A DNA stretch of 64,000 nt from Methylobacillus flagellatus_A (GCF_031344055.1 NZ_JADBEN010000003.1), one strand, 5' to 3'; positions 33,061-42,926 are shown, counted from the first letter of the stretch. Numbers and translations: made by a program. Notes: generated from the sequence alone by a model not told the origin.

Positions 33061-35346
33061 ATGACCACCATCCACAACCTTGGCTTCCCGCGCATCGGCG
33101 CCAGGCGCGAATTGAAGTTCGCGCTGGAATCGTACTGGAAGGGCGAATCCCCGCGCGACGAGTTGAAAGCGCTGGGCGCCACGCTGCGCAAGCGCCACTG
33201 GGACATCCAGTCCGGCCTGGATTTCGCGCCTGTCGGCGACTTCGCCTTCTACGACCAGGTGCTGGACATGAGCTTCACGCTGGGCAACCTGCCCGAGCGC
33301 GTCAAGGATTTCCACGGCGACCAGTTGGACAATTACTTCCGCGTCGCGCGCGGCCGCTCGGCGAAATCCGCCGAGGAACATGCATCATGCTGCGACGGGG
33401 TGGCCGCGGGCGAAATGACCAAGTGGTTCGACACCAACTACCATTACATCGTGCCGGAATTCAATGCCGATACCGGATTCAAGCTGGACGCCTCCCGCCT
33501 GCTGGAACAACTCGCCGAGGCCAGTGCGCAAGGCGTCAAGGCCAAGCCGGTCATCATCGGCCCGGTCACCTACCTGGCGATCGGCAAGGCCAAGGACGAT
33601 TCAAACAAGCTCGACCTGCTGGGACGCCTGTTGCCCGTGTATGCGGAATTGCTGGAGGCGTTGGCGGCGCAGGGGGTGGAATGGGTGCAGATCGACGAGC
33701 CCATCCTGGTCACCGAGCTCGACGACGCCTGGCAGGACGCTTTCGAGACCGCCTACAGCTATTTCAAGAGCGTCCAGGTCAAGCTGCTGCTGGCGACCTA
33801 TTTCGGCCAACTGCTGGAAAACCGCGAACTGGTGGCAAGCCTGCCGGTCGCCGGCGTGCATGTCGACGCGATCAATGGCCGTGACGATGTCGCCCCGCTC
33901 CTGAAACTGCTTTCCGCGGAAAAGGTATTGTCGCTGGGCGTGATCAACGGCCGCAACATCTGGAAGACCGACCTCAATGCCGTACTGGACTGGATCGGGC
34001 CATTGGCGCAGCAACTCGGCGAGCGCCTGTGGATTGCGCCTTCGTGCTCGCTACTGCACGTGCCCGTAGACCTCGACAGCGAACAGCGCCTGGATGCGGA
34101 AGTGAAATCCTGGCTGGCGTTTGCGGTGCAGAAACTGGATGAGCTCAAGCTGCTGGCGGCAGCCCTGCGCAACGGCCGCGCCTCGGTCAAGGCGGCGCTA
34201 GACGCCAACCAGGCCGCAATCGAAGCGCGGCACCACTCGAAGCGGGTGAACAACCCTGCCGTCAAGGCCGCCCTCGGCGAGCTGGATGCCAGGCTCGGCC
34301 AGCGCAAGAGCCCTTATGCCCAGCGTGCGGCCAGGCAGGCCGCATCTCTCACGCTGCCTTTGTACCCGACCACCACTATCGGTTCCTTCCCGCAAACTGC
34401 CGACATCCGCCATGCCCGTAGCGAATTCAAGGCCGGACGCCTGGACGAGGCCGGCTACAAAGCGGCGATGCAGAAAGAGATCGAGCGCAGCGTGCGCGAG
34501 CAGGAGAAGCTTGGCCTGGACGTGCTGGTGCACGGCGAAGCCGAGCGCAACGACATGGTGGAATACTTCGGCGAGCAACTGGAAGGCTATGCGTTCAGCC
34601 AGTTCGGCTGGGTGCAGTCCTACGGCTCCCGCTGCGTCAAGCCGCCCATCCTGTTCGGCGACATCAGCCGCCCGCAGCCGATGACCGTGGAGTGGATCAA
34701 GTATGCGCAATCGCTGACCAGCAAGCCGATGAAGGGCATGCTCACCGGACCGGTGACCATCCTCAACTGGTCCTTCGTGCGCGACGACCAACCGCGTTCC
34801 GTCAGCTGCTACCAATTGGCGTTGGCGATTCGCGCTGAAGTGCTGGACCTGGAAAAAGCCGGCGTGCACGTGATCCAGATCGACGAGGCCGCATTGCGCG
34901 AGGGACTGCCGCTGCGCAAATCCCAGTGGAAGGAATACCTCGGTTGGGCGGTGGAATCGTTCCGCATCACGGCCAACGGCGTGGAGGACGACACCCAGAT
35001 CCACACCCATATGTGCTATTCCGAGTTCAACGACATCATTGCCTCGATCGCAGACATGGATGCCGACGTCATCACCATCGAGACTTCGCGCTCGGACATG
35101 GAGCTGCTGGATGCGTTCGACGACTTCAAGTATCCGAACGAGATCGGGCCCGGCGTCTACGACATCCACTCGCCCAACATCCCGACGCAGGAGCATATCG
35201 TGCAACTGATGAAGAAGGCGGCCGAGCGCATTCCCGCCGAACGCCTGTGGGTGAACCCCGACTGCGGCTTGAAGACGCGCCAGTGGGCCGAGGTCATCCC
35301 CGCGCTCACCAACATGGTGGCGGCAGCGAAAACCTTGCGCGCCTGA
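33061..35346 (+). CDS. metE: MetE, cobalamin-independent methionine synthase
   Basis: The 761-residue cytosolic enzyme transfers the methyl group of 5-methyltetrahydropteroyl-tri-glutamate to homocysteine. The N-terminal barrel starts IHNLGFPRIGARRELKFALE, and the C-terminal barrel carries TTIGSFPQTADIR and the zinc-site elements HTHMCYSEFN (His, Cys) and NPDCGLKTR (Cys). The length is typical. It follows the MetR box and ends before a strong bidirectional terminator at 35397-35440. The presence of metE implies methionine synthesis without vitamin B12. Confidence 0.95.
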   Translation: MTTIHNLGFPRIGARRELKFALESYWKGESPRDELKALGATLRKRHWDIQSGLDFAPVGDFAFYDQVLDMSFTLGNLPERVKDFHGDQLDNYFRVARGRSAKSAEEHASCCDGVAAGEMTKWFDTNYHYIVPEFNADTGFKLDASRLLEQLAEASAQGVKAKPVIIGPVTYLAIGKAKDDSNKLDLLGRLLPVYAELLEALAAQGVEWVQIDEPILVTELDDAWQDAFETAYSYFKSVQVKLLLATYFGQLLENRELVASLPVAGVHVDAINGRDDVAPLLKLLSAEKVLSLGVINGRNIWKTDLNAVLDWIGPLAQQLGERLWIAPSCSLLHVPVDLDSEQRLDAEVKSWLAFAVQKLDELKLLAAALRNGRASVKAALDANQAAIEARHHSKRVNNPAVKAALGELDARLGQRKSPYAQRAARQAASLTLPLYPTTTIGSFPQTADIRHARSEFKAGRLDEAGYKAAMQKEIERSVREQEKLGLDVLVHGEAERNDMVEYFGEQLEGYAFSQFGWVQSYGSRCVKPPILFGDISRPQPMTVEWIKYAQSLTSKPMKGMLTGPVTILNWSFVRDDQPRSVSCYQLALAIRAEVLDLEKAGVHVIQIDEAALREGLPLRKSQWKEYLGWAVESFRITANGVEDDTQIHTHMCYSEFNDIIASIADMDADVITIETSRSDMELLDAFDDFKYPNEIGPGVYDIHSPNIPTQEHIVQLMKKAAERIPAERLWVNPDCGLKTRQWAEVIPALTNMVAAAKTLRA

Positions 35347-35396
35347 AGGCCGTAGCCTCTTAGCGCCTGTGCACGAAACAGCAGGAGAACGCAACT

Positions 35397-35440
35397 AAAA
35401 CTGGACCGGGGTTCACTTCACGAACCCAGTCCAGTTTTTT
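35397..35440. terminator. Bidirectional intrinsic terminator after metE
   Basis: AAAACTGGAC and GGGTTC on the left pair with GAACCC and GTCCAGTTTTTT on the right, around a short ACTTCAC loop. A-tract and T-tract flank the stem on both sides, so it can end transcripts of metE from the left and of the peroxidase gene from the right. Confidence 0.8.
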
Positions 35441-35451
35441 CACATCGTCAA

Positions 35452-36450
35452 TCAATGTCCCTGCAAGCGGCGGTTGAAGCTAATGCTATAGGCCACAGGG
35501 CGGGCATGCAGGATAGGGTCGTCGCTGGCTTCAATGCCGTCCACCAGGTTGAGCGGGCTAAACATCACGGTTTTCTCGAATGCCGCGCCATCGGTGCGGA
35601 AACGGTCGATCGTCAACGTGCCCAGTTCCACGACCCGACGGCTTTCCGGCCAAACCGACGTGGCATCGTTCACCTCGTCGCCGGGATCGGCCAGCTGCAC
35701 GAAGATGCGGTAGCTGTACGCCGCCTGTTGCAGGCGGCGGGGCAGTTCGTGCATCAGGTAGTCCGCATCCACTGCCTTGGCAGCGTCGGCACTCAGGAAC
35801 CTAGCGCCGCCGACCGGCTCGATGCGGTAGCGCCCGTAGCGCGTTTCGCCCTGGGCGTTGGTGAACTTGAACGCGTTCACGCCGAAGAAAGGCTGCGTGG
35901 CGAAGCTTTCCGGCACTGGCTTGGGTATCGTCACGAACTTGAGCGCAGCAGGATGCTGGCCGAGAAAGGCCTCGATCGGCTTGGGCTGCGCCTGGCTATC
36001 GCGCGAAGCAGCGACGGCTTGCAGCAAGCCCAGGAACTCTTCCGGGGTGGCCGCAGGGAAGCCGTTCACCGAAATGCATACCAGGTCCGCGCTGGCCTCG
36101 TCCGCCAGCTGGAAGCGGATGGCGATTCCCTTGGGAAAGGCGCTGCCGTCGTTATCCGCGCTATTGGGCGCGCCGGTGGCGTTGGAGTAGCGCACCACGA
36201 CCGGGTGCGGCGCGGTGAATATCTCGGCCTTGGTCACTTCCGCCGCGCTGGCCGCAGGGGTGAAATGGCCCTCCACGACGATGCCCTTGGCATGGTTGGA
36301 GCGAAACCCGGGATGCGGTCCCCCGGCAAGCTCGGTCAGGGTGTCCACCAATTGTTCCGCCACCGGCTTGGCGGGCGTCTCGGCGAATACGGTCGGCAGC
36401 ATATTGAAAAGCAGCGTCATGAACAGCATGGATAGTACGGCAGGTTGCAT
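35452..36450 (-). CDS. Exported catalase-family peroxidase (SrpA-like)
   Basis: The 332-residue protein has a signal peptide (MQPAVLSMLFMTLLFNMLPTVFA) and a compact catalase fold without the long N- and C-terminal parts of true catalases. Conserved pieces include HPGFRSNHAKGIVVEGHF with the distal His, VVRYSNATGAPN, FPKGIAIRF and EFLGLLQAVAAS. Members of this small group act as haem peroxidases with weak catalase activity, here in the periplasm. It stands alone and probably uses its own promoter in 36451-36624. With the exported KatG at 52424 it implies strong periplasmic peroxide defence. Confidence 0.85.
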   Translation of the reverse strand: MQPAVLSMLFMTLLFNMLPTVFAETPAKPVAEQLVDTLTELAGGPHPGFRSNHAKGIVVEGHFTPAASAAEVTKAEIFTAPHPVVVRYSNATGAPNSADNDGSAFPKGIAIRFQLADEASADLVCISVNGFPAATPEEFLGLLQAVAASRDSQAQPKPIEAFLGQHPAALKFVTIPKPVPESFATQPFFGVNAFKFTNAQGETRYGRYRIEPVGGARFLSADAAKAVDADYLMHELPRRLQQAAYSYRIFVQLADPGDEVNDATSVWPESRRVVELGTLTIDRFRTDGAAFEKTVMFSPLNLVDGIEASDDPILHARPVAYSISFNRRLQGH

Positions 36451-36624
36451 GATGAAAGCTCCTGATTACTTAAAAAAGCTGGGCTGCAGATTGATTGGGC
36501 CAATACGATTAGCCTAATATCAATCAAGCGCTTATGCAAACTGTCCAGCATGAGCCGGTGGCAGCCGCTACGGCCCTGATCCCCGGCGCCGTGTCCGGCA
36601 ACCGGGGAACCATTTCGTTTCCGC

Positions 36625-37248
36625 CTATTTGGATGTCAGGGTATCGTAGGCAGTGATCAGGTTGCGGTAATCGGGAATGTGGTTGGAAAACAGGGCGCCC
36701 AGGCCCGCGATATCGCGGCGCCAGTCGCGGTGCAGCTCGCAGGCCGCGCCGAACCAGGTCATCAATTGCGCGCCGGCCGCCGCCATCCGCTCCCAGGCGG
36801 CATCGCGCGTCATGGCGTTGAAGGTGCCGGATGCGTCGGTGATCACGAAGACTTCATAGCCTTCTTCCAGTGCCGAGAGGGCAGGGAATGCCACGCACAC
36901 TTCCGTCACCACGCCCGCGATGATCAACTGCTTCTTTCCCGTCGCCTTGACCGCCTTGACGAAATCCTCGTTATCCCAGGCATTGATCTGGCCCGGGCGC
37001 GCAATATACGGCGCTTCCGGGAACAGCTGCTTCAACTCCGGCACCAGCGGGCCGTTGGGTCCAGTCTCGAAACTGGTGGTGAGGATGGTGGGCAGGTTGA
37101 AATACTTCGCCGCATCCGCCAGTGCCAGCACATTGTTCTTGAACCTGTCCGGCTCAATGTCCCGCACCAGGGACAATAATCCGGCCTGATGGTCCACCAG
37201 CAATACGGCAGCATTATCGCGGTCCAAGCGTACATAAGGCTTAGTCAT
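36625..37248 (-). CDS. Isochorismatase-family hydrolase, YcaC-like
   Basis: The 207-residue cytosolic protein has the cysteine-hydrolase triad: D19 in AVLLVDHQAG, a Lys in the NEDFVKAVKATGKKQ region, and the nucleophile Cys in AGVVTEVCVAFPAL. Length and spacing match YcaC rather than nicotinamidase, and the substrate is unknown. It lies 42 bases after the pirin gene and is probably co-transcribed with it. Pirin and YcaC-like genes are frequently neighbours. Confidence 0.85.
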   Translation of the reverse strand: MTKPYVRLDRDNAAVLLVDHQAGLLSLVRDIEPDRFKNNVLALADAAKYFNLPTILTTSFETGPNGPLVPELKQLFPEAPYIARPGQINAWDNEDFVKAVKATGKKQLIIAGVVTEVCVAFPALSALEEGYEVFVITDASGTFNAMTRDAAWERMAAAGAQLMTWFGAACELHRDWRRDIAGLGALFSNHIPDYRNLITAYDTLTSK

Positions 37249-37290
37249 GGTTTTCTCCTTTTCATGAATGATGTTGATGTTTCAAGCTTC

Positions 37291-38157
37291 TCAAACTTCC
37301 GTAGTCACGAAACGGCCATTGTTGTAGTCGTCAATCGCCTGGTTGATTTCCTCCCAAGAATTCATGACGAAGGGCCCATGGCCAACCACCGGTTCATTCA
37401 GCGGCTCGCCGCTCAACAGCAGCAGTACGCTATCCTGCCGGGCCTCCAATACCAGCTCGCTGCCTTCGCGCTGCATCACGGCCAGCTCTGCCGGACGGAT
37501 GGTATGCACGTCGCCCACCCCGACAGCGCCATGCAGGACGAAGATCGCCGTGGTGTGGCCCTCAGGCAGGGCGAACCGTGCCTCGCTGCCGGCATTCAGC
37601 CGGACATCCCACACCTGCATGGGACTGAAGGTGCGCGCCGGGCCTTGACTGCCTTGGTACTCGCCCGCAATCACGCGCACCTTGCCCGCATTGTCCGGCA
37701 AGGCCGCCTCGGGAATCTGCTCGCTTGTGATGCCCTGGTATCCCGGTTTGGCCATCTTGTCCTTGGCAGGCAGGTTGACCCAGAGCTGGATCATCTCGAA
37801 CTCGCCACCGGTTCTGGCATAATCGTCGCCGTGGTATTCCTCGTGGACGATACCGGAGCCTGCCGTCATCCACTGCACGTCGCCCGGGCCGATGGTGCCG
37901 CCGGCATTGGTGGAATCATGGTGCGAAACCTGGCCGTCGTAGACGATGGTGACCGTCTCGAACCCGCGGTGCGGATGTTGCCCGACGCCTCGGCGTTTTT
38001 CGGTAGGTTCGAATTGCGCGGGGCCGGCGTAATCCATGAGCAGAAACGGCGACATTTCCTCGTGGATATCGCGGTAGGAAAAAATATTCTGCACGGGAAA
38101 GCCGTCGCCTACCCAGTGACGGCCGTTGCTGCGCTTGATGAATGCCAGTTTCTTCAT
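37291..38157 (-). CDS. Pirin family protein
   Basis: The 288-residue bicupin has the pirin N-domain metal site QHPHRGFETVTIVYDGQVSHHDS (His, His, His) and a Glu further on in GSGIVHEEY, followed by the C-terminal cupin (GEYQGSQGPARTFSP). Bacterial pirins bind Fe and some, such as YhhW, oxidise quercetin. It is divergent from a LysR-type gene with a 118-base gap, the usual arrangement when that regulator controls pirin. Confidence 0.9.
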   Translation of the reverse strand: MKKLAFIKRSNGRHWVGDGFPVQNIFSYRDIHEEMSPFLLMDYAGPAQFEPTEKRRGVGQHPHRGFETVTIVYDGQVSHHDSTNAGGTIGPGDVQWMTAGSGIVHEEYHGDDYARTGGEFEMIQLWVNLPAKDKMAKPGYQGITSEQIPEAALPDNAGKVRVIAGEYQGSQGPARTFSPMQVWDVRLNAGSEARFALPEGHTTAIFVLHGAVGVGDVHTIRPAELAVMQREGSELVLEARQDSVLLLLSGEPLNEPVVGHGPFVMNSWEEINQAIDDYNNGRFVTTEV

Positions 38158-38275
38158 GATGGTTCTCCTGAAGCGAATGTCGATAAGTGGATGTCGATGC
38201 GTCTACTATAAGGACAAGACTTTTATGACACTAGGTGGTTAAATATGAAATTACTTTTTAATTAACGGAACAATC

Positions 38276-39172
38276 GTGGATTTCAACGAGGCCGCCGTAT
38301 TCGTCAAGGTGGTGCAGGCCGGCAGTTTCAGCGCCGCCGCCAGGCAACTGCAATTGCCCACTTCCACCGTCAGCACGAGGGTCGCCAGGCTGGAACGGCG
38401 GCTGGGCGTCACGCTGCTGCAGCGCACCACGCGCCGCCTGAACCTGACAGAGGCCGGCCAGGCCTATTTCGAGCATGCCGCGCTGGGGCTGGGGTATATG
38501 CTGGAAGCCGAAGCCGCGATCGATGCCGCCAGGCAGGCGCCGCAGGGCAAGCTCAAGGTCTCGGCGCCTGCCGACCTGGGCGACACCCTGCTGGCGGGCT
38601 TGGTGAAACAGGTGCAATCGCAATATCCCGCGCTGGAAATGGAGCTGGTATTGACGGAACGCTACGTCGACCTGGTCGCGGAAGGCATCGATGCCGCCAT
38701 CCGCACCGGGGAACTGCGGGATTCCAGCCTGATCGCCAAGCCCCTGGGCAGCGTGTGCTGGGCGGCTTTCGCCCACCGGCATTATCTTGAGCATGCCCCG
38801 GCATTGCAGCACCCGCAAGACCTGAACCGGCATCACTGCCTGCAGTTCAGCCCCATGGGCCGCGACGCCTGGACGTTCAGGCGCAGCGACAGCAGCGTCA
38901 CCGTGCCGCTCAAGGGCAGCACCATGGCCAACAGCATCGGCATCGTGCGCAACATGGCGTTGAACGGGCAGGGCGTTGCATTGCTGCCCACTTATGTATG
39001 CAAGCCCGGCATGATCATCGGCGAACTGGAGCGCGTGCTGCCGGAATGGCAGGCGCAAAGCAACTCGATCCACCTGGTTTATCCGCGCCAGCGCTTCATG
39101 CCGCCCAAGCTGCGCGCGTTCATCGACATCGCCCAGTCCGAGTTGAGGCCATGGTTCGACGACAATTCCTGA
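38276..39172 (+). CDS. LysR-family regulator, likely controlling pirin
   Basis: The 298-residue protein starts on GTG 38276 (MDFNEAAVFVKVVQAGSFSA) and has a typical LysR winged helix (ARQLQLPTSTVSTRVARLERRLGVTLLQRTTRRL) and effector domain. It belongs with the PgrR/DmlR-like group, small activators or repressors of a divergent oxidoreductase or pirin gene. The divergent pirin gene is the natural target; the shared region contains AT-rich sequence but no obvious symmetric T-N11-A site that I would defend. Confidence 0.85.
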   Translation: MDFNEAAVFVKVVQAGSFSAAARQLQLPTSTVSTRVARLERRLGVTLLQRTTRRLNLTEAGQAYFEHAALGLGYMLEAEAAIDAARQAPQGKLKVSAPADLGDTLLAGLVKQVQSQYPALEMELVLTERYVDLVAEGIDAAIRTGELRDSSLIAKPLGSVCWAAFAHRHYLEHAPALQHPQDLNRHHCLQFSPMGRDAWTFRRSDSSVTVPLKGSTMANSIGIVRNMALNGQGVALLPTYVCKPGMIIGELERVLPEWQAQSNSIHLVYPRQRFMPPKLRAFIDIAQSELRPWFDDNS

Positions 39173-39257
39173 GCCATAAACCGGCGGGGAAACCTGAGCA
39201 TTACCGCCCCACGATCACAGCGCGCAACACAGACTGACCGACTATACTGTATGCCTT

Positions 39258-40172
39258 ATGCAAACCCCTGCCACCAGCCAAGCTCCGCTTTCGCCGCTCT
39301 TGCTCATCCTGGTCCTGTCGCTGCCGCCTCTGTTCTGGGCCGGCAATTTTGTCGTCGGCCGCGCTGTGCATGCGGACATTCCCCCGTTCACGCTTTCGCT
39401 AGGGCGCTGGGTCATCGCCTTCGCCTGCATACTGCCTTTCGCCTTGCCGGCCATCCGGCGTGACTGGCGGCTCTACCGGCAATACCGCTGGCGCCTGCTG
39501 GCCGTGTCGCTGGTGGGCGTCGCGGCGTTCAACACCCTGGTCTACAGCGGCTTGCACCACACTACCGCGACCAACGGCATCCTGCTCAATTCTTGCATCC
39601 CTATCCTGATCCTGCTGTTCGGCGCATTGTTCTACCGCCTTAAACTGCATTTTTTGCAAATTCTCGGGCTCGCGCTGTCGTTTGCCGGGGTGCTTACCAT
39701 CATCCTGCACGGGGAGTGGGCGCGGCTGACGGCCCTGGACTTTTCCGGCGGCGACCTGGTGATTTTCTCGGCGATGATCTGCTGGGCGCTCTATACCCTC
39801 TGGCTACGCGGGCTGCCCTCGCATATCAACCGCATCGGCCTCATGGGCGTGCAGATATTCATCGCCATCGTTCTGCTGCTGCCGTTATATGCCTGGGAAT
39901 CCCACACCGGCCCGGCGCCGGCATGGAAGCATGAAACCTGGCTGGCGCTCGCGTATGTCGGCATCTTTCCTTCCGTGATCGCCTACACGCTCTACACCAT
40001 TGGCGTCGCCAGGGCAGGGGCGGCCCGCGCCGGCCTGTTCATCCACCTGATGCCTGTGTTCGGCAGCGTGTTGTCCGTGCTGTTCCTGGACGAGAGCCTG
40101 CACCTGTTCCATGCCGTCGGCATTGCCGCCATCCTGGGCGGGCTGGCATTGTCCACGCGCAATACGGCCTAG
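39258..40172 (+). CDS. EamA-family transporter (second DMT gene)
   Basis: The 304-residue protein has about ten membrane helices and duplicated EamA domains, beginning LILVLSLPPLFWAGNFVVGRAVHADIPPFTLSLGRWVIAF. The C-terminal repeat (VIAYTLYTIGVARAGAARAGLFIHLMPVFGSVLSVLFLDE) is very typical of the RhaT/YdcZ-like DMT exporters. It is not closely tied to a neighbour: 85 bases follow the LysR gene and 178 precede the diguanylate cyclase gene. Substrate unknown. Confidence 0.85.
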   Translation: MQTPATSQAPLSPLLLILVLSLPPLFWAGNFVVGRAVHADIPPFTLSLGRWVIAFACILPFALPAIRRDWRLYRQYRWRLLAVSLVGVAAFNTLVYSGLHHTTATNGILLNSCIPILILLFGALFYRLKLHFLQILGLALSFAGVLTIILHGEWARLTALDFSGGDLVIFSAMICWALYTLWLRGLPSHINRIGLMGVQIFIAIVLLLPLYAWESHTGPAPAWKHETWLALAYVGIFPSVIAYTLYTIGVARAGAARAGLFIHLMPVFGSVLSVLFLDESLHLFHAVGIAAILGGLALSTRNTA

Positions 40173-40350
40173 TGGCCGTATCTTCCTGCCGGATTGTCAA
40201 CGAATTAGTCATATTTTCCGCAAGGGCCGGCCCCAGCATTTCCGCCAACCCGTTCATTTTCAACAGAATCCGCCGATACAGGCATGGCATGCAATTCGCT
40301 TGTAAGCTACGCCAGATTGCGCATGACAGGAACCACCGAGAGCCTCCACC

Positions 40351-41283
40351 ATGAGTACGCCCAACACCGACGACCCTGCCGTTTACAAGACCCTGCTGGA
40401 ATCCACCAAGGCCATTCCCTGGAAGATCGACTGGAAGACCATGACATTCGCCTATATCGGCCCGCAGATCGAGGCTTTGCTCGGCTGGAGCCAGGATAGC
40501 TGGGTGAGCGCCCAGGACTGGGCCGCCCGCATGCATCCCGACGACAAGGCCCGGGTGGTGGATTTCTGCGTCGCGCAATCGCGTTCCGGCAACGACCACG
40601 AGGCGGATTACCGCGCCCTGACCAAGGACGGGCAATACATTTGGATACGGGACGTGGTGCATGTGGTGCGCGATGCCGCTGGCGAAGTGGAGTCGTTGAT
40701 CGGCTTCATGTTCGATATCAGCGAGCGCAAGAAAAACGAGGAGCAACTGCTCAAGCTGCAAAAGGAGCTTGAGGAGCTGTCATTCAAGGACGGACTCACC
40801 GGAGTCGCCAACCGCCGCATGTTCGACTCCGTGCTGAGCGTGGAGTGGGCTACGGCGCAGCGCCATGGCAGCCCGCTGTCGCTCATCATGTGCGACATCG
40901 ATTACTTCAAGCAGTACAACGACCATTACGGCCACCTGCAAGGCGACGAATGTCTCAAGCGGGTGGCAAGGCTGCTTGCGAGCGGCGCGGTGCGCGCTAG
41001 GGACTTCCTGGCGCGCTTCGGCGGGGAAGAGTTTGTCCTCATCCTGCCCAATACCGACGCCGAATCCGCTCAGGTAGTGGCACACCGCTGCCGCGAACTC
41101 GTCCTCCAGGAGCAGATCCCGCATGCGAACTCGCCCGGCGGGCGGATACTCAGCTTGAGCATGGGCGTGGGCACCATGGTGCCCACCCATCAGGACCAAG
41201 CCATGGCGTTCGTCGGGCAGGTCGACCAGCGGCTGTACCAGGCCAAGCTGCGTGGCCGCGACTGCGTGGTCAACGACGGCTAG
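40351..41283 (+). CDS. PAS-GGDEF diguanylate cyclase
   Basis: The 310-residue soluble protein has a PAS/PAC domain at about 15-130 (WKIDWKTMTFAYIGPQIEALLGWSQDSW, then DVVHVVRDAAGEVESLIGFMFDISERK), a short coiled linker and a GGDEF domain with FKDGLTGVANRRMFD and the active-site FGGEEFVLI. It should make cyclic di-GMP from two GTP when the PAS domain is engaged. An inhibitory RxxD site is not clear. It is a single gene; the 3' end is convergent with the sulfide dehydrogenase gene. Confidence 0.88.
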   Translation: MSTPNTDDPAVYKTLLESTKAIPWKIDWKTMTFAYIGPQIEALLGWSQDSWVSAQDWAARMHPDDKARVVDFCVAQSRSGNDHEADYRALTKDGQYIWIRDVVHVVRDAAGEVESLIGFMFDISERKKNEEQLLKLQKELEELSFKDGLTGVANRRMFDSVLSVEWATAQRHGSPLSLIMCDIDYFKQYNDHYGHLQGDECLKRVARLLASGAVRARDFLARFGGEEFVLILPNTDAESAQVVAHRCRELVLQEQIPHANSPGGRILSLSMGVGTMVPTHQDQAMAFVGQVDQRLYQAKLRGRDCVVNDG

Positions 41284-41319
41284 CAGGGTGGTAGGCGGCT
41301 TGGCTTGTCCAGGTCCTAT

Positions 41320-42579
41320 CTAGCCCAGGACGTCATGCCAGATATTGGCCGCCCAGGAACGCGCCTCGCGCGCCTCGGAGGCAGAGCGGGCCTGCGAGAC
41401 GCCGCCCCCCGGCGCCGGCTTCATCTCGCGGCTTTTCCCGTCGAAGCGGTAGACGTTGGCCACGTGCATGGCCTCGTCCGCGCTGACATAGCTATAGCAG
41501 GTATTGGCGAACACAGGCGCGGGATCGGGCTCCTCGCCGGCCAGCAAGGCGATGATCGCGCTTGCGCACACCTTGGCTTCCGAAGTCGCGATATGCGCCG
41601 ATTTCGGCAGGCCGGAATCCAGCGCGTCGCCGAGGATGTGCACGTGGCGCGCCTGCGGGGATTCGTAGGTGACGTAATCGACGTCGCACCAGCGCCCGTC
41701 CGCATTGCCGAAGCCGTTGTCCAAAGCCAGCCGGCCCGCGGTCTGCGGCGGGATCAGGTTCAGCACGTCGAACTTGACCCGCTCGAAAGTGGTTTCAAGC
41801 GTGCCTTTGCCCGGGTCTATGCCTTTCAATTCGCTTGAGGCGTGGTACTCGACCAGCCCCGGATAAAGTTCGGACCAGGCTTTCTCGAACAGCGCGCGCT
41901 TGGAAGTGATCGCCGGGTTGGCGTCCAACACCAGTACCTTGGAGCGCGGCTTGTGCCGCTGTAGGTAATAAGCCGCCTGGCATGCCCGCTCGTAAGGGCC
42001 GGGCGGGCAACGGTAGGGCAGCGCCGGCACGGTGATCGCGAACACGCCGCCGTCGGGCATGGCCTGCAATTGCTGCCGCAGGGCGGCCGTCTGCTGGCCC
42101 GCCTTCCAGGCATGCAGGAAGCGTTGCTGCAAATCCGTGCCTGCCAGGGCATTGAGGTGGCTGTAGTCGAAGCTGATCCCCGGCGCGAGCACCAGTTTGT
42201 CATACGCGATACGGCTGCCGTCGTCCAGGGTGATGCTGCGCTTGTGCGCATCGATGCCGGCAACGCTGGCCTGCCGCATCTGGACGCCGTGGCGCTGCAC
42301 CAATTGGTCGTAAGAATGGGAAATTTCCTGCATCTGCCTGCTGCCGCCCAACACCAGGTTGCTCGCGGGGCAGGAGACGAAACTCTTGCCCGGCTCGATC
42401 AGGATGACTTCGATACCGCCCTGGCTCCATACGCGCAGATACTTCGCCACCGTCGCACCGGCAAACCCGGCACCCACCACCACCACGCGCGGCGCGCCTG
42501 CCGACGAGGCAAAACTGCGCAATGAAGCAGGGAGCAGCAGGCCGGCCAATGCCAGCTTGTTGAAGCTGCGGCGCTTCAT
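41320..42579 (-). CDS. Flavocytochrome c sulfide dehydrogenase flavoprotein subunit (FccB/SoxF-like)
   Basis: The 419-residue protein has a Tat-like leader (MKRRSFNKLALAGLLLPASLRSFA), an FAD motif VVVGAGFAGATVAKYL and the family segment FVSCPASNLVLGGSRQM, whose Cys is expected to bear the FAD or take part in the active-site disulfide with the later Cys in YRCPPGPYERAC. The C-terminal NTCYSYVSADEAMHVANVYRF is characteristic. It oxidises sulfide or a thiol and passes electrons to the cytochrome encoded directly upstream. The two genes overlap by four bases. Confidence 0.88.
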   Translation of the reverse strand: MKRRSFNKLALAGLLLPASLRSFASSAGAPRVVVVGAGFAGATVAKYLRVWSQGGIEVILIEPGKSFVSCPASNLVLGGSRQMQEISHSYDQLVQRHGVQMRQASVAGIDAHKRSITLDDGSRIAYDKLVLAPGISFDYSHLNALAGTDLQQRFLHAWKAGQQTAALRQQLQAMPDGGVFAITVPALPYRCPPGPYERACQAAYYLQRHKPRSKVLVLDANPAITSKRALFEKAWSELYPGLVEYHASSELKGIDPGKGTLETTFERVKFDVLNLIPPQTAGRLALDNGFGNADGRWCDVDYVTYESPQARHVHILGDALDSGLPKSAHIATSEAKVCASAIIALLAGEEPDPAPVFANTCYSYVSADEAMHVANVYRFDGKSREMKPAPGGGVSQARSASEAREARSWAANIWHDVLG

Positions 42580-42926
42580 TGCGTACCCGCCTGTTGCCGG
42601 TATTCACGGCAGGCCGCCGCCTCGGGAGCGGTGCAGGCGAAATAGCCGGCCAGGCCTGCAATCTCTTCCCACTCCAGGCCCTTGGCATGCTGGTTCATCA
42701 CGCTGCCGTCATCCTGCATATCGCGGTATTGCCGCATCTTGTCGAGGAAATATTCGGCAGACATGCCGGCCAGGCTGGGAATCTCGCCGCGGCTCTTGCC
42801 CTCATACCCATGGCACGCCGCGCAGGAAGCCGCCAGCGTGCGGATATGGCTGTTGGCGGGATCGGCCGATGCCGCCCCCGGTATGAGATAGCCCATACCC
42901 AGCAGGCCGATCAGGAAAAGTCGCAT
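42576..42926 (-). CDS. Class I cytochrome c, probable FccA-like partner
   Basis: The 116-residue product has a signal peptide (MRLFLIGLLGMGYLIPGAASA) and one haem motif CAACH at residues 35-39, with a likely Met ligand in DGSVMNQHAKGL. Family members are monohaem or dihaem; this one is monohaem. Its overlap with the flavoprotein gene makes it the electron acceptor of that dehydrogenase. The gene touches the DUF4242 gene end (one base shared), so the four genes from the SoxYZ carrier onward may form one operon. Confidence 0.85.
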   Translation of the reverse strand: MRLFLIGLLGMGYLIPGAASADPANSHIRTLAASCAACHGYEGKSRGEIPSLAGMSAEYFLDKMRQYRDMQDDGSVMNQHAKGLEWEEIAGLAGYFACTAPEAAACREYRQQAGTQ

